A DNA stretch of 64,000 nucleotides, taken from assembly GCA_020723285.1 (NCBI GenBank), contig DYJE01000011.1, positions 59,570 to 123,569 of the forward strand, read 5' to 3'. How positions within the stretch are numbered: position 1 is the first letter of the stretch; each line of letters opens with the position of its first letter. A program made the position numbers and the translations under genes. This document shows positions 9,605 through 20,232 of this stretch, piece after piece. Source of the stretch: Desulforapulum autotrophicum (GTDB lineage Bacteria > Desulfobacterota > Desulfobacteria > Desulfobacterales > Desulfolunaceae). Below the pieces are notes generated by a model. The model worked only from the letters and a program-made list of their open reading frames with translations, did not search any database and was not told the DNA's origin.

Positions 9605-10672
9605 ATGACAACCAATATCATCGCCCTGATCATCGTGTTGGGAGTGCTTGTTTTTTTTCATGAATTCGGGCATTTCATCGTGGCCCGTTTTTTTGGGGTC
9701 GGCGTTGAGAAGTTCTCCCTGGGGTTCGGACCCCGCCTGTTCGGAAAGACTGTCGGCATGACCGATTACCGGGTATCTGCCATTCCATTGGGCGGTTATG
9801 TGAAAATGGTTGGAGAGGAACCGAATGCCGAAATTGCGGACGACATGATCCCGTTTTCCTTTACCCACAAATCCGTGTACAAACGCATGGCCATCGTCAT
9901 TGCCGGTCCTTTGTTCAACGTGATTCTCGCCATTCTGATCTTCTGGGGTCTGTTCACATTTTACGGAGCCTACGAGCAGGACACGGTGATTGGTAAAGTC
10001 GCCCCTGATTCCGCCGCTCTTTCGGCTGGATTACAAGCAAAAGACAGGATTCTCAGTATCGGTGGAAAATCCATCGGTACCTGGGCGGAGATATCCGACA
10101 CCATCAAAAACAGCGGCGGAAACGCTATTGAAATCAAGGTCAAACGTGGATCGGAGAATCTTGCGTTTCAGGTGAAACCCCTGCTGAAAAAATCAAAGAA
10201 CGAATTCGGTGAAGAGGTTGACCGGTACCTCATCGGCGTGGAATCTTCAGGGAACATGATTCCCAAAGAACTGTCCGCAGGATCGGCCTTCACCGAAAGC
10301 GTGAAGCAGACTTGGCAGGTGGCGGAAGTCACGGTTTTAAGCATGGTGAAGATGATCCAGGGAAAAATTTCAAAAAAAGAACTGGGTGGTCCCATCATGA
10401 TCGCCCAGATGGCCGGAGCCCAGGCAAGGCAGGGAATTGCCAACCTGATCTGGTTCATCGCCATCATCAGCGTGAATCTGGCTGTTCTGAACATCCTTCC
10501 CATTCCCGTCCTTGACGGAGGGCATCTGGTGTTTTTCACCATCGAGGCCATCAAGGGAAGTCCGGTGAGTGAAAATGCCCGTATGACAGCCCAGCAGATC
10601 GGGATGCTTCTTCTTCTCCTTCTGATGGTGTTCGTATTCTACAATGACCTGACACGTAACGTTCCCATGTAA
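9605..10672 (+). CDS. rseP: RIP metalloprotease RseP (site-2 protease)
   Basis: Zinc intramembrane protease that cuts anti-sigma factors and signal-peptide remnants within the inner membrane. The active site HEFGH lies in the first transmembrane segment (about residues 19-23). One PDZ domain is visible around residues 125-200 (VIGKVAPDSAALSAGLQAKD, then RILSIGG). The third zinc ligand lies in NILPIPVLDGGHL in a late helix. At 355 residues with a single PDZ it is the shorter form, as in Gram-positives, rather than the two-PDZ E. coli form. It follows dxr as in many bacteria. Confidence 0.94.
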   Translation: MTTNIIALIIVLGVLVFFHEFGHFIVARFFGVGVEKFSLGFGPRLFGKTVGMTDYRVSAIPLGGYVKMVGEEPNAEIADDMIPFSFTHKSVYKRMAIVIAGPLFNVILAILIFWGLFTFYGAYEQDTVIGKVAPDSAALSAGLQAKDRILSIGGKSIGTWAEISDTIKNSGGNAIEIKVKRGSENLAFQVKPLLKKSKNEFGEEVDRYLIGVESSGNMIPKELSAGSAFTESVKQTWQVAEVTVLSMVKMIQGKISKKELGGPIMIAQMAGAQARQGIANLIWFIAIISVNLAVLNILPIPVLDGGHLVFFTIEAIKGSPVSENARMTAQQIGMLLLLLLMVFVFYNDLTRNVPM

Positions 10673-10707
10673 GAGGGAATAACCCATAAAAAACGGTTGT
10701 GATAACG

Positions 10708-13700
10708 ATGCAGAAAAGACTTGAAATCCGATTGAAGCCCCATTTGAACGATCCCGAAGGGGAGGGGCTTCGAAAAAAAGCAGGCGCTTACTTCGGTATG
10801 GCCATCGAGTCGGTGCGGACCATTCAGATCGTCACTCTGGATGCAGACCTGACCGATGCCCAATTCATCCAGGTGAAGGATGACCTGTTCACCAATCCCG
10901 TCACCCAGGAATCGTCCTTCGAGCCCCTTTCCACCCCTTTTGACTGGTGCATCTGGGTGGGTTTCAGGCCCGGTGTGCGTGATAACGCCGGAAGTACGGC
11001 CGTTGAAGCCATCGAAGACATTCTCGATCTGAAAATCAGGGACGGAGAGGCGGTATACACCTCCAAAAGATACTGCATCACGGGTGAGGGTCTGACGGAA
11101 GAGGACATGGTGACCCTCGCTTCCCAGCTTCTTGCCAACGACATCATCCAGCAGTACAGTGTGTTTTCCAAAGACGCATGGGATTCGGCAAAAGGGGTGG
11201 GCTTCCGTATCCCCAAGGTAAAACTGGATCACACCCCTACGGTTTCCACCATGTCCGTCGAAAGTGACGAGGTTTTGAAAACGCTCAGCGACGAACGGAA
11301 TCTGGCCTTAAGAGCCCAGGACATTCCGGTGATCCGGAACTACTTCCTTCGCGACGAGGTGAAAAAGGACCGGGAAACCATGGGCCTTACCGATCCCACG
11401 GATGTGGAACTGGAATACATTTCCCAGAGTCGAAGCGATCACTGCAACCACAACACCTTCCAGGGGATATTCCGGTATACGGACATTTCAACCGGTGAAA
11501 CGCTGGTGGAAAACAACCTGTTCAAAACATACATCAAGGAACCCACCCTGTATCTCAAAGACAAGAAAGACTGGGTGGTGTCCGTGCTCTGGGACAACGC
11601 CGGAATCGGTCGTTTCGACGAAAACCATAATTACGTGATCACCGGCGAAACCCACAATTCACCTTCAAATATGGAGGCTTACGGCGGGGCTATAACCGGC
11701 ATCGTTGGGGTTTACCGTGATCCCCTAGGCACCGGCCTCGGTTCCAAACTGGTCATGGGCAGTTACGGGTTCTGCGTGGCGGACAGGGACTACAACGGTG
11801 ATTACCAGCCCAATCTTCATCCGCGCAGACTTCTTGACGGAGTCATCGAGGGTGTGAAAGACGGAGGAAATAAAAGCGGCATCCCAACGCCCTTCGGCCA
11901 GATCTATTTTGAAAAAGGGTATCTCGGGAAAAGCCTGGTGTTTGTGACAGCGCTTGGCATCATGCCTGCCACGGTCAACGGCAAACCCTCCCATGAAAAA
12001 CGCACCACCAGGGGCGACCTGATTCTGATGTGCGGCGGGAGAGTGGGCAAAGACGGAATCCACGGGGTTACCGCTTCGTCTGAAGTGTTCAGCGAAAACA
12101 CTCCGGCTGGTCACGTCCAGATCGGCGATCCTTACACCCAGAAAAAAATGCATGATTTCATCCTGGAAGCACGGGACGAAGACCTTATCGTGTTCATCAC
12201 AGACAACGGCGGCGGCGGACTGTCTTCATCCATCGGCGAATCTGCCGAGATCAGCAACGGCTGTCATGTGGAACTGGAAAAGGTCCCCTTGAAATACGAC
12301 GGTCTTGACCAGTGGGAAATCTGGATTTCCGAATCACAGGAACGGATGACCGTGGTGATCCGTCCTGAAAGCCTTAACCGGTTCATGGAACTTTCAAGGA
12401 AACACGCCGTGGAAAGCACGGTAATCGGAACTTACACCGATACGGGTAAACTGCACATCACCTACCACGGTAAAACCTGTGCTTATGTGAACATGGACCT
12501 CCTTTCCGAAGGATTCCCCCAGTGGGAATTCGACGCCGAATGGCAGACACCGGAACGTCGCGGCCTGTTCGAACCGGTGACACGGGAACCCAAAGATTAT
12601 AACCGCCTGATTCTGGATATCCTCAACCGTCCCAACATCTGCTCCAAAGAATGGGTTAGCCGCCAGTACGACCATGAAGTCCAGGGCGGAAGTGTGATCA
12701 AGCCTCTCATGGGCAAGGAACGGGACGTGGCCAGCGACGCTTCGGTGGTGAGGCCGGTCCTGACATCCGAACGGGGACTCGCTTTTTCACAAGCCCTTCT
12801 CCCCACCTATTCGGCCATCGATGCCTATCACATGACCACCTGCACCATTGACGAGGCGGTAAGGCGGCTTATCGCCGTGGGGGCGGACCCGGATCAGATC
12901 GGCGGAGTGGATAATTTCTGCTGGCCTGACATTCAGTTCCACCCGGAAAACAACCCGGATGGCAAGTTCAAGGCGGCCCAGCTCGTCCGCTCATGCCGTG
13001 CCCTCAAAGATATGTGCATGGCTTATGAAATTCCCCTTCTTTCAGGGAAAGACAGCATGTACGTGGACGGACATCTCAAGGGCCGTTACGGAGAAACTCT
13101 TAAGGTTTCTGCCCTTGAAACCATGCAGTTTTCAGCCAGTGCCGTGATCACTGACGTGAATCATGCAATGAGTCTTGACACAAAAATGGAAGGGGATCTG
13201 GTTTACGTCCTCGGTGAAACAGCCGACCATCTGGGCGGCTCAGAATACTATGAACATCTGGGCAAAGTGGGGCTGAACGTACCCCAGGTGAAGGCCGCCC
13301 ATTATATCCATCGATACAAGGCTCTGGCACGGGCCATTGAAACGGGCCTCGTGGCGTCGGTACACGGAGTCTACCGCGGGGGGCTTGCGGTTCATCTCCC
13401 TATGGTGGCTATGGCGGGATGCCTTGGAATGACTGTCCGTCTGGCTGACATTCTTTGGGAAGGCGAAGATGTCAAGCGCAGGGACGACCGGATTCTGTTT
13501 TCCGAAACACCGGGGCGGTTCATCATCACCGTGGCCCCATCCAAAAAAGCTGATTTCGAAAAACTCTTCTCTGGCCTGGGTGCGAAACACGTGGGCGACG
13601 TGACGGGAGAGAACGATGCCCTGGTGATCATGGGCAGCAACGGAGAAATGAAAGCTGAATTGACAGTATCTTCCATGAAACAGGCATACAAAAAACGGTT

Positions 13701-13716
13701 TGGAGATGAACGATGA
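10708..13716 (+). CDS. purL: Phosphoribosylformylglycinamidine synthase, PurS-PurL fusion
   Basis: Fourth step of purine synthesis: ATP-dependent amidation of FGAR to FGAM. About 1000 residues. The first 80 or so (RLEIRLKPHLNDPEGEGLRKK onward, split here as RLEIRLKPHLND and PEGEGLRKK) match a PurS-like module, followed by two ATP-binding AIRS-type halves (SDHCNHNTF, GETHNSPSNMEAYGGAITG, DNGGGGLSSSIGESAEI; GADPDQIGGVDNF, LLSGKDSMYVDG). No glutaminase domain is present; it is supplied by purQ, which overlaps by 4 bases. Neither the ATG at 10708 nor an in-frame GTG at 10699 has a clear ribosome site, so the start is uncertain by three codons. Confidence 0.93.
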   Translation: MQKRLEIRLKPHLNDPEGEGLRKKAGAYFGMAIESVRTIQIVTLDADLTDAQFIQVKDDLFTNPVTQESSFEPLSTPFDWCIWVGFRPGVRDNAGSTAVEAIEDILDLKIRDGEAVYTSKRYCITGEGLTEEDMVTLASQLLANDIIQQYSVFSKDAWDSAKGVGFRIPKVKLDHTPTVSTMSVESDEVLKTLSDERNLALRAQDIPVIRNYFLRDEVKKDRETMGLTDPTDVELEYISQSRSDHCNHNTFQGIFRYTDISTGETLVENNLFKTYIKEPTLYLKDKKDWVVSVLWDNAGIGRFDENHNYVITGETHNSPSNMEAYGGAITGIVGVYRDPLGTGLGSKLVMGSYGFCVADRDYNGDYQPNLHPRRLLDGVIEGVKDGGNKSGIPTPFGQIYFEKGYLGKSLVFVTALGIMPATVNGKPSHEKRTTRGDLILMCGGRVGKDGIHGVTASSEVFSENTPAGHVQIGDPYTQKKMHDFILEARDEDLIVFITDNGGGGLSSSIGESAEISNGCHVELEKVPLKYDGLDQWEIWISESQERMTVVIRPESLNRFMELSRKHAVESTVIGTYTDTGKLHITYHGKTCAYVNMDLLSEGFPQWEFDAEWQTPERRGLFEPVTREPKDYNRLILDILNRPNICSKEWVSRQYDHEVQGGSVIKPLMGKERDVASDASVVRPVLTSERGLAFSQALLPTYSAIDAYHMTTCTIDEAVRRLIAVGADPDQIGGVDNFCWPDIQFHPENNPDGKFKAAQLVRSCRALKDMCMAYEIPLLSGKDSMYVDGHLKGRYGETLKVSALETMQFSASAVITDVNHAMSLDTKMEGDLVYVLGETADHLGGSEYYEHLGKVGLNVPQVKAAHYIHRYKALARAIETGLVASVHGVYRGGLAVHLPMVAMAGCLGMTVRLADILWEGEDVKRRDDRILFSETPGRFIITVAPSKKADFEKLFSGLGAKHVGDVTGENDALVIMGSNGEMKAELTVSSMKQAYKKRFGDER

Positions 13717-14537
13717 GCGATGTGAACGTACTGGTCCTGACGGGCTACGGACTCAACTGTGACCATGAGACAGCCCACGCATTCACCTTGGCCGGGGCCG
13801 TTTCCACACGTGTCCATATCAATGCCCTGATCGACAGGGATGTGACCCTTGACGGTTTTCATATCCTGGTGTTCGGCGGCGGTTTCAGCTGGGGCGACGA
13901 CCACGGTGCGGGTGTTGTCCAGGCCGTTCGCATGAAAACCCATCTGGGAGAGGCGATCGAACATTTCATCCAAAGCGGAAAGCTGGTCATCGGAATCTGC
14001 AACGGTTTCCAGACCCTGGTGAACATGGGCCTCCTGCCCGGTTTCGACAACGATTACCGTTCCCGCAAGGTGGCCCTGATCCACAACGACTGCGGTAATT
14101 TTCGTGATGACTGGGTGAATCTCAAGGTCAATGGGAAATCCCCGTGCGTGTTCACCCAAGGCATGGACACCATGGAATATCCGGTCCGCCACGGAGAAGG
14201 GAAGTTCTACGCGGAACCGGACGTGATGAAACTTCTGACCGAACAGAATCAGATCGCTTTGCGCTATGCCTTGGGCAACGGAACTCCGGCGAACGGGAAA
14301 TTCCCCGAAAACCCCAACGGCTCCGTGAACGACATCGCCGGTATCTGCGACCAGACAGGCCGGGTTTTCGGACTTATGCCCCATCCTGAAGCCTACAGCC
14401 ATGCGGTGAACCATCCGGCATGGACACGGCATAAGGAATTGGCGATAAGGGCCGGTAAACCCCTCGACGCCTTCGAAACTCCTGGTATCCGTCTTTTTAG
14501 AAACGGTGTGAATTACATCCGCAATAGCATTTTGTAA
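13713..14537 (+). CDS. purQ: Phosphoribosylformylglycinamidine synthase, glutaminase subunit
   Basis: Class I glutamine amidotransferase that delivers ammonia to the preceding PurL-type protein. The nucleophile elbow is GICNGFQTLVNMGLLPG (catalytic Cys). The His/Glu pair is in LMPHPEAYSH near the C-terminus. VFGGGFSWGDDHGAG forms the oxyanion region. At 274 residues it is longer than the roughly 225-residue B. subtilis PurQ, fitting the large PurL partner. The ATGA overlap with purL makes equimolar expression likely. Confidence 0.93.
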   Translation: MSDVNVLVLTGYGLNCDHETAHAFTLAGAVSTRVHINALIDRDVTLDGFHILVFGGGFSWGDDHGAGVVQAVRMKTHLGEAIEHFIQSGKLVIGICNGFQTLVNMGLLPGFDNDYRSRKVALIHNDCGNFRDDWVNLKVNGKSPCVFTQGMDTMEYPVRHGEGKFYAEPDVMKLLTEQNQIALRYALGNGTPANGKFPENPNGSVNDIAGICDQTGRVFGLMPHPEAYSHAVNHPAWTRHKELAIRAGKPLDAFETPGIRLFRNGVNYIRNSIL

Positions 14538-14566
14538 GATGAATCATGTTTTCAGGAGACCACCCC

Positions 14567-15529
14567 ATGCTGTTCATTTCTGACTGGTATATTCTTCCCC
14601 TGGCGTTTTTGCTTGATTTTCTTCTGGGTGATCCGGTGTGGTTGCCCCATCCTGTGCGCTGGATGGGAAAAGCCATAGAGAAACTGGAACCTGTGATGCG
14701 GGAAAAGATTAAAAACACCCAACTGGCGGGGACGTGTTTTGCTATTATTCTGATTGTTGCGACGTATGCTGCTGCTTCAATCATCATTTATGTGACAAGC
14801 TTCATTCATCCGGTAATGGGTGCCGTGGTTGAAATCGCCATGGTTTACACCTGCATTTCCGCATTTTCTCTCAGAAAGGCGGCTCTGGATGTACACCGCG
14901 CCCTGAATCGTGACGGTATCGATTCAGCGCGTAAGAAACTGGCGCTTATCGTCGGGCGGGATGTGGACAGACTGGACAGACAGGGTGTTTTGCGCGCCCT
15001 CATTGAAACCGTTTCGGAAAATCTGGTGGATGGCGTCATTTCGCCTTTATTCTGGGCAGGTATAGGAGGCGCTCCTTTGGCCATGGCTTACAAGATGGTC
15101 AATACTCTGGATTCTATGGTGGGTTATAAAAATGAGACGTACATGGATTTTGGAATGACCGCTGCCAGAATCGATGATCTGGCCAATTACATTCCGGCTC
15201 GGATGTCCGTTCCCATTGTGGCCTGCGCGGCATTTTTCATGAAAGCTCCATGGAAACGAGGCCTTGAAATTGGGTTTCGGGATGGGATGAACCATTCCAG
15301 CCCCAATTCCGGGTATCCTGAAGCCGCTTTCTCGGGTGTTTTTGGTGTCCGGCTTGGAGGTCCCAGTTATTACAAGGGGCTTCTTGTGGGAAAACCGTTT
15401 ATCGGTGAAACATTCGGCCCTGTGGGTGACGATGTTTCGGTCAAGGCATGCAGGCTGATGATCGTTTCTTCGGCGCTGTCTGTTTTCATGGCCATGACCC
15501 TTGCCCATATCGTGAGTTTCATTTCGTAA
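14567..15529 (+). CDS. cbiB: Adenosylcobinamide-phosphate synthase CbiB/CobD
   Basis: Membrane enzyme that attaches the aminopropanol arm to adenosylcobyric acid during cobamide synthesis or salvage. Conserved features: DFLLGDPVWLPHPVRWMGK at the N-terminus, LIETVSENLVDGVISPLFW, NTLDSMVGYKNETY and SPNSGYPEAAFSG, with several hydrophobic segments. The ATG at 14567 is chosen because CAGGAGAC lies 9-15 bases upstream; an upstream ATG at 14546 would place that site inside the gene. 320 residues. The following gene is CbiR-like, 15 bases downstream, which points to cobamide remodelling. No other corrinoid genes are in the window. Confidence 0.93.
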   Translation: MLFISDWYILPLAFLLDFLLGDPVWLPHPVRWMGKAIEKLEPVMREKIKNTQLAGTCFAIILIVATYAAASIIIYVTSFIHPVMGAVVEIAMVYTCISAFSLRKAALDVHRALNRDGIDSARKKLALIVGRDVDRLDRQGVLRALIETVSENLVDGVISPLFWAGIGGAPLAMAYKMVNTLDSMVGYKNETYMDFGMTAARIDDLANYIPARMSVPIVACAAFFMKAPWKRGLEIGFRDGMNHSSPNSGYPEAAFSGVFGVRLGGPSYYKGLLVGKPFIGETFGPVGDDVSVKACRLMIVSSALSVFMAMTLAHIVSFIS

Positions 15530-15544
15530 AACCAAGGTGCAGAC

Positions 15545-16327
15545 ATGAATAATCCGGAACATTCGTTCAAAGGTCTTTATCCGTTCAGGCTGGGTACCAC
15601 GTCTTTCATCTATCCGGATCTTTATTCAGAAAATGTTAGAAAACTTGGGCCTTATCTCGATGAGATCGAGCTGTTGTTTTTTGAAAGTCGGGAACCGGGC
15701 TGTTTGCCGTCTGATTATGAAATCAATGAACTTGTACGGCTGAAATCGGAACTGGATCTTACATTCAATGTGCATCTGCCCACGGATGTGGATCTTTCAT
15801 CACCCGATCCTTCGGAAAGGGAAACAGCCGTCGCCAATCTGATGACCGTGATCACGATGACACAGCCTCTTGAACCCGTAACATGGACCCTTCATGTCCC
15901 CTATGATCCCAGACGTCCAGGAGGTGAATCGTTATGGCGGACATATTCATGCAAAGCCATGAAATCCCTCCTGGCACACGGCATCGAACCCCGGTCGTTG
16001 AGTGTTGAAACCCTGATGTATCCGGCGGATATGCTGAAACCCATGCTTGAAGAATTCGATCTGTCCATGTGTCTCGATGTGGGTCATGTGATCATAGGAG
16101 GTGGGGATCCTCTTTCCGTGTACGAAGCCTTCAAGGAGCGGATCAGCATCATCCATCTCCATGGGGCAAAAAACGGCAGCGATCATCTTCCCCTGGATCA
16201 GTTCGAACCCGGTGAGTTCGCCAAAATTCGAACGATTCTTAAAGATTTTTCCGGGACTGTCTCCATCGAGGTGTTTTCCTTCAATGACCTTGAACGGTCT
16301 CTCCGTTATCTGCGTGATGATTTATAA
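15545..16327 (+). CDS. cbiR: CbiR-like cobamide-remodelling phosphodiesterase (AP endonuclease 2 / xylose isomerase-like TIM barrel)
   Basis: 260 residues with the layout of an AP endonuclease 2-type TIM barrel: FRLGTTSFIYPD, DEIELLFFES, FNVHLPTDVDLS, WTLHVPYDP, LSVETLMYP, MCLDVGHVIIGG and SIIHLHGAKNGSDHLPL. The scattered His/Glu/Asp residues at strand ends could bind metal. CbiR, described from Akkermansia muciniphila, belongs to this superfamily and cleaves the nucleotide loop of cobamides so the lower ligand can be exchanged. The assignment here rests on the barrel pattern plus direct linkage to cbiB, which rebuilds the product; this is inference. The alternative is a generic sugar isomerase-like protein. 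Confidence 0.72.
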   Translation: MNNPEHSFKGLYPFRLGTTSFIYPDLYSENVRKLGPYLDEIELLFFESREPGCLPSDYEINELVRLKSELDLTFNVHLPTDVDLSSPDPSERETAVANLMTVITMTQPLEPVTWTLHVPYDPRRPGGESLWRTYSCKAMKSLLAHGIEPRSLSVETLMYPADMLKPMLEEFDLSMCLDVGHVIIGGGDPLSVYEAFKERISIIHLHGAKNGSDHLPLDQFEPGEFAKIRTILKDFSGTVSIEVFSFNDLERSLRYLRDDL

Positions 16328-16472
16328 TGTTCCGGCTGTTTTTCCCCTTAGCTGTTCTGGAAAATTCAAAGTGGCATCTGTCTGTGAACTGTGATAAAAA
16401 GAACATCTTTCACAAAAAATAGATGATGAATTTTTTTTATATGACCCACTCAAACCTATGCGAGGGAGCGGT

Positions 16473-18170
16473 ATGAAACAGACGGATGCGGAACCGGTAC
16501 AAGGTTCGGATTTCATACGTAACACCATCAAGGACGATCTGGCGGTGAACAAGAATCAGGGACGGGTCGCCACGCGCTTTCCTCCGGAACCCAACGGATA
16601 CCTTCATATCGGTCACGCCAAATCCATCTGTCTCAATTTCGGGATCTCTGAGGAATTCGAAGGGGCCACATGCAACCTTCGTTTTGACGACACCAATCCG
16701 GTGAAGGAAGATGTGGAGTACATCGATTCCATTGTGGAAGACGTGACCTGGCTTGGGTTTTCATGGAACGGTGAGATCCGCTATGCCTCGGATTATTTCG
16801 AAACCCTTTACGATTTCGCCGTGCAGCTGATCAAGGACGGCAAAGCCTACGTGTGCAGCCTGTCCGCCGACGAGATCCGGGAATACCGTGGGACACTGAC
16901 CGAGCCGGGCAAAGACAGCCCGTACAGAAACAGGAGCGTTGAGGAAAATCTAGACCTGTTTAAGCGTATGCGAAACGGGGATTTTTCTGACGGAGCGCAT
17001 ATCCTTCGGGCTAAAATTGACATGGCCTCACCGAACATCAATTTACGCGATCCCGCGATATACCGCATCAAGAAAGCCGAACATCATCGAACCGGTGACG
17101 CCTGGTGCATCTATCCCATGTACGATTACACCCACTGCATTTCAGATGCCCTTGAAGGCATCACCCATTCACTTTGCACACTAGAATTTGAAGACCACCG
17201 ACCTCTTTACGACTGGGTTCTCGATACGCTGAAAACACCCTGTCATCCCCAGCAGATCGAATTTTCACGGCTGAACCTTTCCTATACGGTGATGAGCAAA
17301 CGCAAACTGCTTCAGCTTGTGGAAGAAGGGCATGTGAACGGCTGGGACGATCCGAGAATGCCCACCATTTCTGGGTTGAGAAGACGGGGTTACACGCCGA
17401 CGGCCATCCGGAACTTCTGCCGGCGCATCGGCATCAGCAAGAAAGACAGCCGCATTGACATGGGTGTGCTGGAAGAATGCCTGCGGGATGATCTGAACGA
17501 CACCGCCCTGAGGGTCATGGGGGTTCTTGAACCCCTGAAAGTGGTGATCAGGAACTATCCTGAGGGGCAGACCGAGACCGTGGAACTGATGAACCATCCC
17601 CTCAAACCGGAACTCGGGACACGGAACGTTCCGTTCTCAAAGGTGATTTATATCGAACGCTCCGATTTCATGGAAGATCCGCCCAAGAAATTTTTCAGAC
17701 TGGGACCCGGAAAAGAGGTCCGGCTTCGCGGTGCTTACTACATCACCTGCACGGATGTGGTAAAGGACGAGGCCACCGGGGAAATCAAAGAACTTGTCTG
17801 CACCCATGATCCCGAATCACGGGGCGGCGGAACGCCGGACGGTCGCAAGGTGAAGGGAACCATTCACTGGGTTTCCGCGGAACACGCCTGTTCCGCTGAA
17901 ATCCGGCTTTATGACCGCCTGTTTCTTTCGGAAAACCCTGAAAAAGGGGGGGCGGATTTCAGGGAATCTCTGAATCCCGACTCGTTGACGATAATCCGTG
18001 ACGCCCGGGTGGAACCGGCTCTGGCCAACGCCAAACCCGGAACGGTATTTCAGTTCGAACGTCAGGGATATTTCTGTGTGGAACCCAGAGATTCCAGGGC
18101 CGAAGCGCTGGTGTTCAACCGGACCGTCACCCTGAAGGATACCTGGGCCAAACTCAGTCAGGAGGGATGA
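16473..18170 (+). CDS. glnS: Glutaminyl-tRNA synthetase
   Basis: Class I aminoacyl-tRNA synthetase charging tRNA-Gln directly. The 565-residue protein shows [16 protein letters not shown] (HIGH motif), [45 protein letters not shown] (the MSK variant of KMSKS) and the C-terminal beta-barrel anticodon domains (about 340-555). ATG 16473 has GAGGGAGC 6-12 bases upstream, so I prefer it over an ATG 15 bases earlier. Having GlnRS means tRNA-Gln need not pass through the GatCAB route. It overlaps or abuts ispF. Confidence 0.96.
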   Translation: MKQTDAEPVQGSDFIRNTIKDDLAVNKNQGRVATRFPPEPNGYLHIGHAKSICLNFGISEEFEGATCNLRFDDTNPVKEDVEYIDSIVEDVTWLGFSWNGEIRYASDYFETLYDFAVQLIKDGKAYVCSLSADEIREYRGTLTEPGKDSPYRNRSVEENLDLFKRMRNGDFSDGAHILRAKIDMASPNINLRDPAIYRIKKAEHHRTGDAWCIYPMYDYTHCISDALEGITHSLCTLEFEDHRPLYDWVLDTLKTPCHPQQIEFSRLNLSYTVMSKRKLLQLVEEGHVNGWDDPRMPTISGLRRRGYTPTAIRNFCRRIGISKKDSRIDMGVLEECLRDDLNDTALRVMGVLEPLKVVIRNYPEGQTETVELMNHPLKPELGTRNVPFSKVIYIERSDFMEDPPKKFFRLGPGKEVRLRGAYYITCTDVVKDEATGEIKELVCTHDPESRGGGTPDGRKVKGTIHWVSAEHACSAEIRLYDRLFLSENPEKGGADFRESLNPDSLTIIRDARVEPALANAKPGTVFQFERQGYFCVEPRDSRAEALVFNRTVTLKDTWAKLSQEG

Positions 18171-18172
18171 CC

Positions 18173-18646
18173 ATGCGCGTTGGGATCGGAAACGATGTGC
18201 ACCGTCTGGTCACCGGCCGTGACCTTGTTTTGGGTGGCGTTAAAATTCCATATGATAAAGGGTTGTTGGGGCACTCGGACGCCGACGTCCTGGTCCACGC
18301 CCTGTGTGACGCCTTGCTGGGTGCAGCCGGGCTTGGGGATATCGGCCAGCACTTTCCGGACAATGATCCGGAATTCAAAGATATCTACAGCATCAGGCTC
18401 CTTGAACGGACCTGGTCTATGCTGAGGGCCAGGGGATTTTCCATCGTGAACATCGACAGCACGATTTTTGCTGAAAAACCCAAGCTGACGCCCTATAAGG
18501 AGGCCATGAGGGAAAAGATCGCCGCAACACTCAACCTTTTTCCGGAAAGTGTGAACATCAAAGCCACCACCACCGAAGGCCTCGGCATGATCGGGGAAGG
18601 GGAGGGGATCGGCGCGATGTGTATCGTGTTGCTGGCGGATCAGTAA
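18173..18646 (+). CDS. ispF: 2-C-methyl-D-erythritol 2,4-cyclodiphosphate synthase
   Basis: MEP-pathway cyclase acting as a trimer with one zinc per active site. The metal ligands are in GNDVHRL and HSDADVLVHAL; the substrate loop is DIGQHFPDNDPEFK, and the C-terminal ATTTEGLG and GEGIGA motifs are intact. The ATG at 18173 gives the usual 157 residues with GGAGGG at proper spacing; an alternative ATG at 18167 overlaps the glnS stop and adds two residues. Confidence 0.95.
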   Translation: MRVGIGNDVHRLVTGRDLVLGGVKIPYDKGLLGHSDADVLVHALCDALLGAAGLGDIGQHFPDNDPEFKDIYSIRLLERTWSMLRARGFSIVNIDSTIFAEKPKLTPYKEAMREKIAATLNLFPESVNIKATTTEGLGMIGEGEGIGAMCIVLLADQ

Positions 18647-18753
18647 GTATTTAGGACGCGCTGTTCGAATCGTTGATTCATTAGAATCACCGTCCGGCAG
18701 ACGAATCGTTGGAACAATAAAAAAATATCAATGCAAGGCATTTGGGAATCGTC

Positions 18754-20211
18754 ATGACTTTGAAAGTTTACAACACGTTGTCCGGGAAGAAAGAGGAATT
18801 TGAAACCATCGAACCAGGGGAAGTCCGCATGTACGTCTGCGGCCCGACGGTTTACGATTCATGCCATATCGGTCATGCCCGTTCCGTGGTTTTTTTTGAT
18901 GTGGTGTACCGTCTTCTTTTATCCATGGGCTACCGTGTGACATATATCCGCAACTTTACGGACGTTGACGACAAAATCATCAAACGCGCCAACGAGCTGG
19001 GTGTCACCTCAGAGGCGATATCAGAAAAATACATCGCCGAGTTTTATCGGGACATGGACGCGCTGAACGTGAAACGGGCCACCCTGGAACCAAGGGCCAC
19101 CCATCATATCGATGACATCATCGGGATCATCAACGTGCTGATCGACAAAAACATGGCTTATCCCGTGGACGGGGACGTGTACTTCAGGGTCACGGCTTTT
19201 GAAGGTTACGGCAAACTCTCCGGAAGGAAACTGGAAGACATGGAAGCCGGAGCCCGGATCGAAGTGGATGAACGCAAAGAGAATCCTTTTGATTTCGCGT
19301 TGTGGAAATCGGCAAAACCCGGCGAACCCTTCTGGGAAAGCCCCTGGGGTCAGGGCCGTCCGGGCTGGCACATCGAATGCTCCGCCATGAGCTGGCAGCT
19401 TCTTGGAGAATCCTTTGACATCCATGGCGGTGGTAAGGACCTGATATTCCCTCACCATGAAAACGAGATCGCCCAGTCTGAGGCCGCTTTTGGAAAATCA
19501 TTTGTAAGATACTGGCTTCACAATGGGTTTGTGAACATCAACTCTGAAAAGATGAGCAAATCCCTGGGTAACACCACATTGATCAAAGATATCCTGGATG
19601 TCTACCATCCGGAGGCCGTAAGGCTTTTTCTGATGTCCAATCACTACCGGAGCCCCATCGACTTCACGGAACAGTCCATGAAGGAATCTTCGGGGAACCT
19701 GGACAAACTTTACGCACTTCTTTTAAGAGTTTCAGATACCTATGGAAATCTTCCCATCATCCGGCTCAATTCCAACAACAAGGCCAGATCCGGGCCGGTG
19801 TGGAAGGATTTCTTCGCCGCCATGGAAGATGACTTCAATACGGCCAAGGGACTGGCCGTGATGTTCGATGCGGTCCGAAAGACAAACCGGCTTCTGGACG
19901 ATGTGACCGGTGAAACAGCGTTTGAAACGAAGATTCAGGTGGAAGTCCTGACCACGGATATTGTGAAGATCGCCAACATTCTGGGAATCCTTTCGGAAAT
20001 TCCCATGGAATACTTTGAACGTAAACAAAAGGACGCCCTTGAATCGTCGGCCGTGGATCCTGAAAAAATCCAGAAGCTCATAGACGAACGAACGGCAGCC
20101 AGGAAATCCAAGGATTTCGCCTCTGCGGACCGGATCAGGAAAGAACTGGAAGACATGCGTGTGGCCATCGAAGACAGGCCCGAGGGGACGATCTGGAAAA
20201 TGATGGACTGA
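18754..20211 (+). CDS. cysS: Cysteinyl-tRNA synthetase
   Basis: Class I synthetase charging tRNA-Cys. 485 residues of the usual length, with [18 protein letters not shown] (first zinc Cys plus HIGH motif), [14 protein letters not shown] (zinc ligands), [19 protein letters not shown], and EKMSKSLGN. The anticodon-binding C-terminal half ends with [13 protein letters not shown] 18754 is preferred over a TTG 12 bases upstream. About 107 bases separate it from ispF. Confidence 0.96.
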   Translation: MTLKVYNTLSGKKEEFETIEPGEVRMYVCGPTVYDSCHIGHARSVVFFDVVYRLLLSMGYRVTYIRNFTDVDDKIIKRANELGVTSEAISEKYIAEFYRDMDALNVKRATLEPRATHHIDDIIGIINVLIDKNMAYPVDGDVYFRVTAFEGYGKLSGRKLEDMEAGARIEVDERKENPFDFALWKSAKPGEPFWESPWGQGRPGWHIECSAMSWQLLGESFDIHGGGKDLIFPHHENEIAQSEAAFGKSFVRYWLHNGFVNINSEKMSKSLGNTTLIKDILDVYHPEAVRLFLMSNHYRSPIDFTEQSMKESSGNLDKLYALLLRVSDTYGNLPIIRLNSNNKARSGPVWKDFFAAMEDDFNTAKGLAVMFDAVRKTNRLLDDVTGETAFETKIQVEVLTTDIVKIANILGILSEIPMEYFERKQKDALESSAVDPEKIQKLIDERTAARKSKDFASADRIRKELEDMRVAIEDRPEGTIWKMMD

Positions 20212-20232
20212 GCCATGGAACAATGAAAAACC

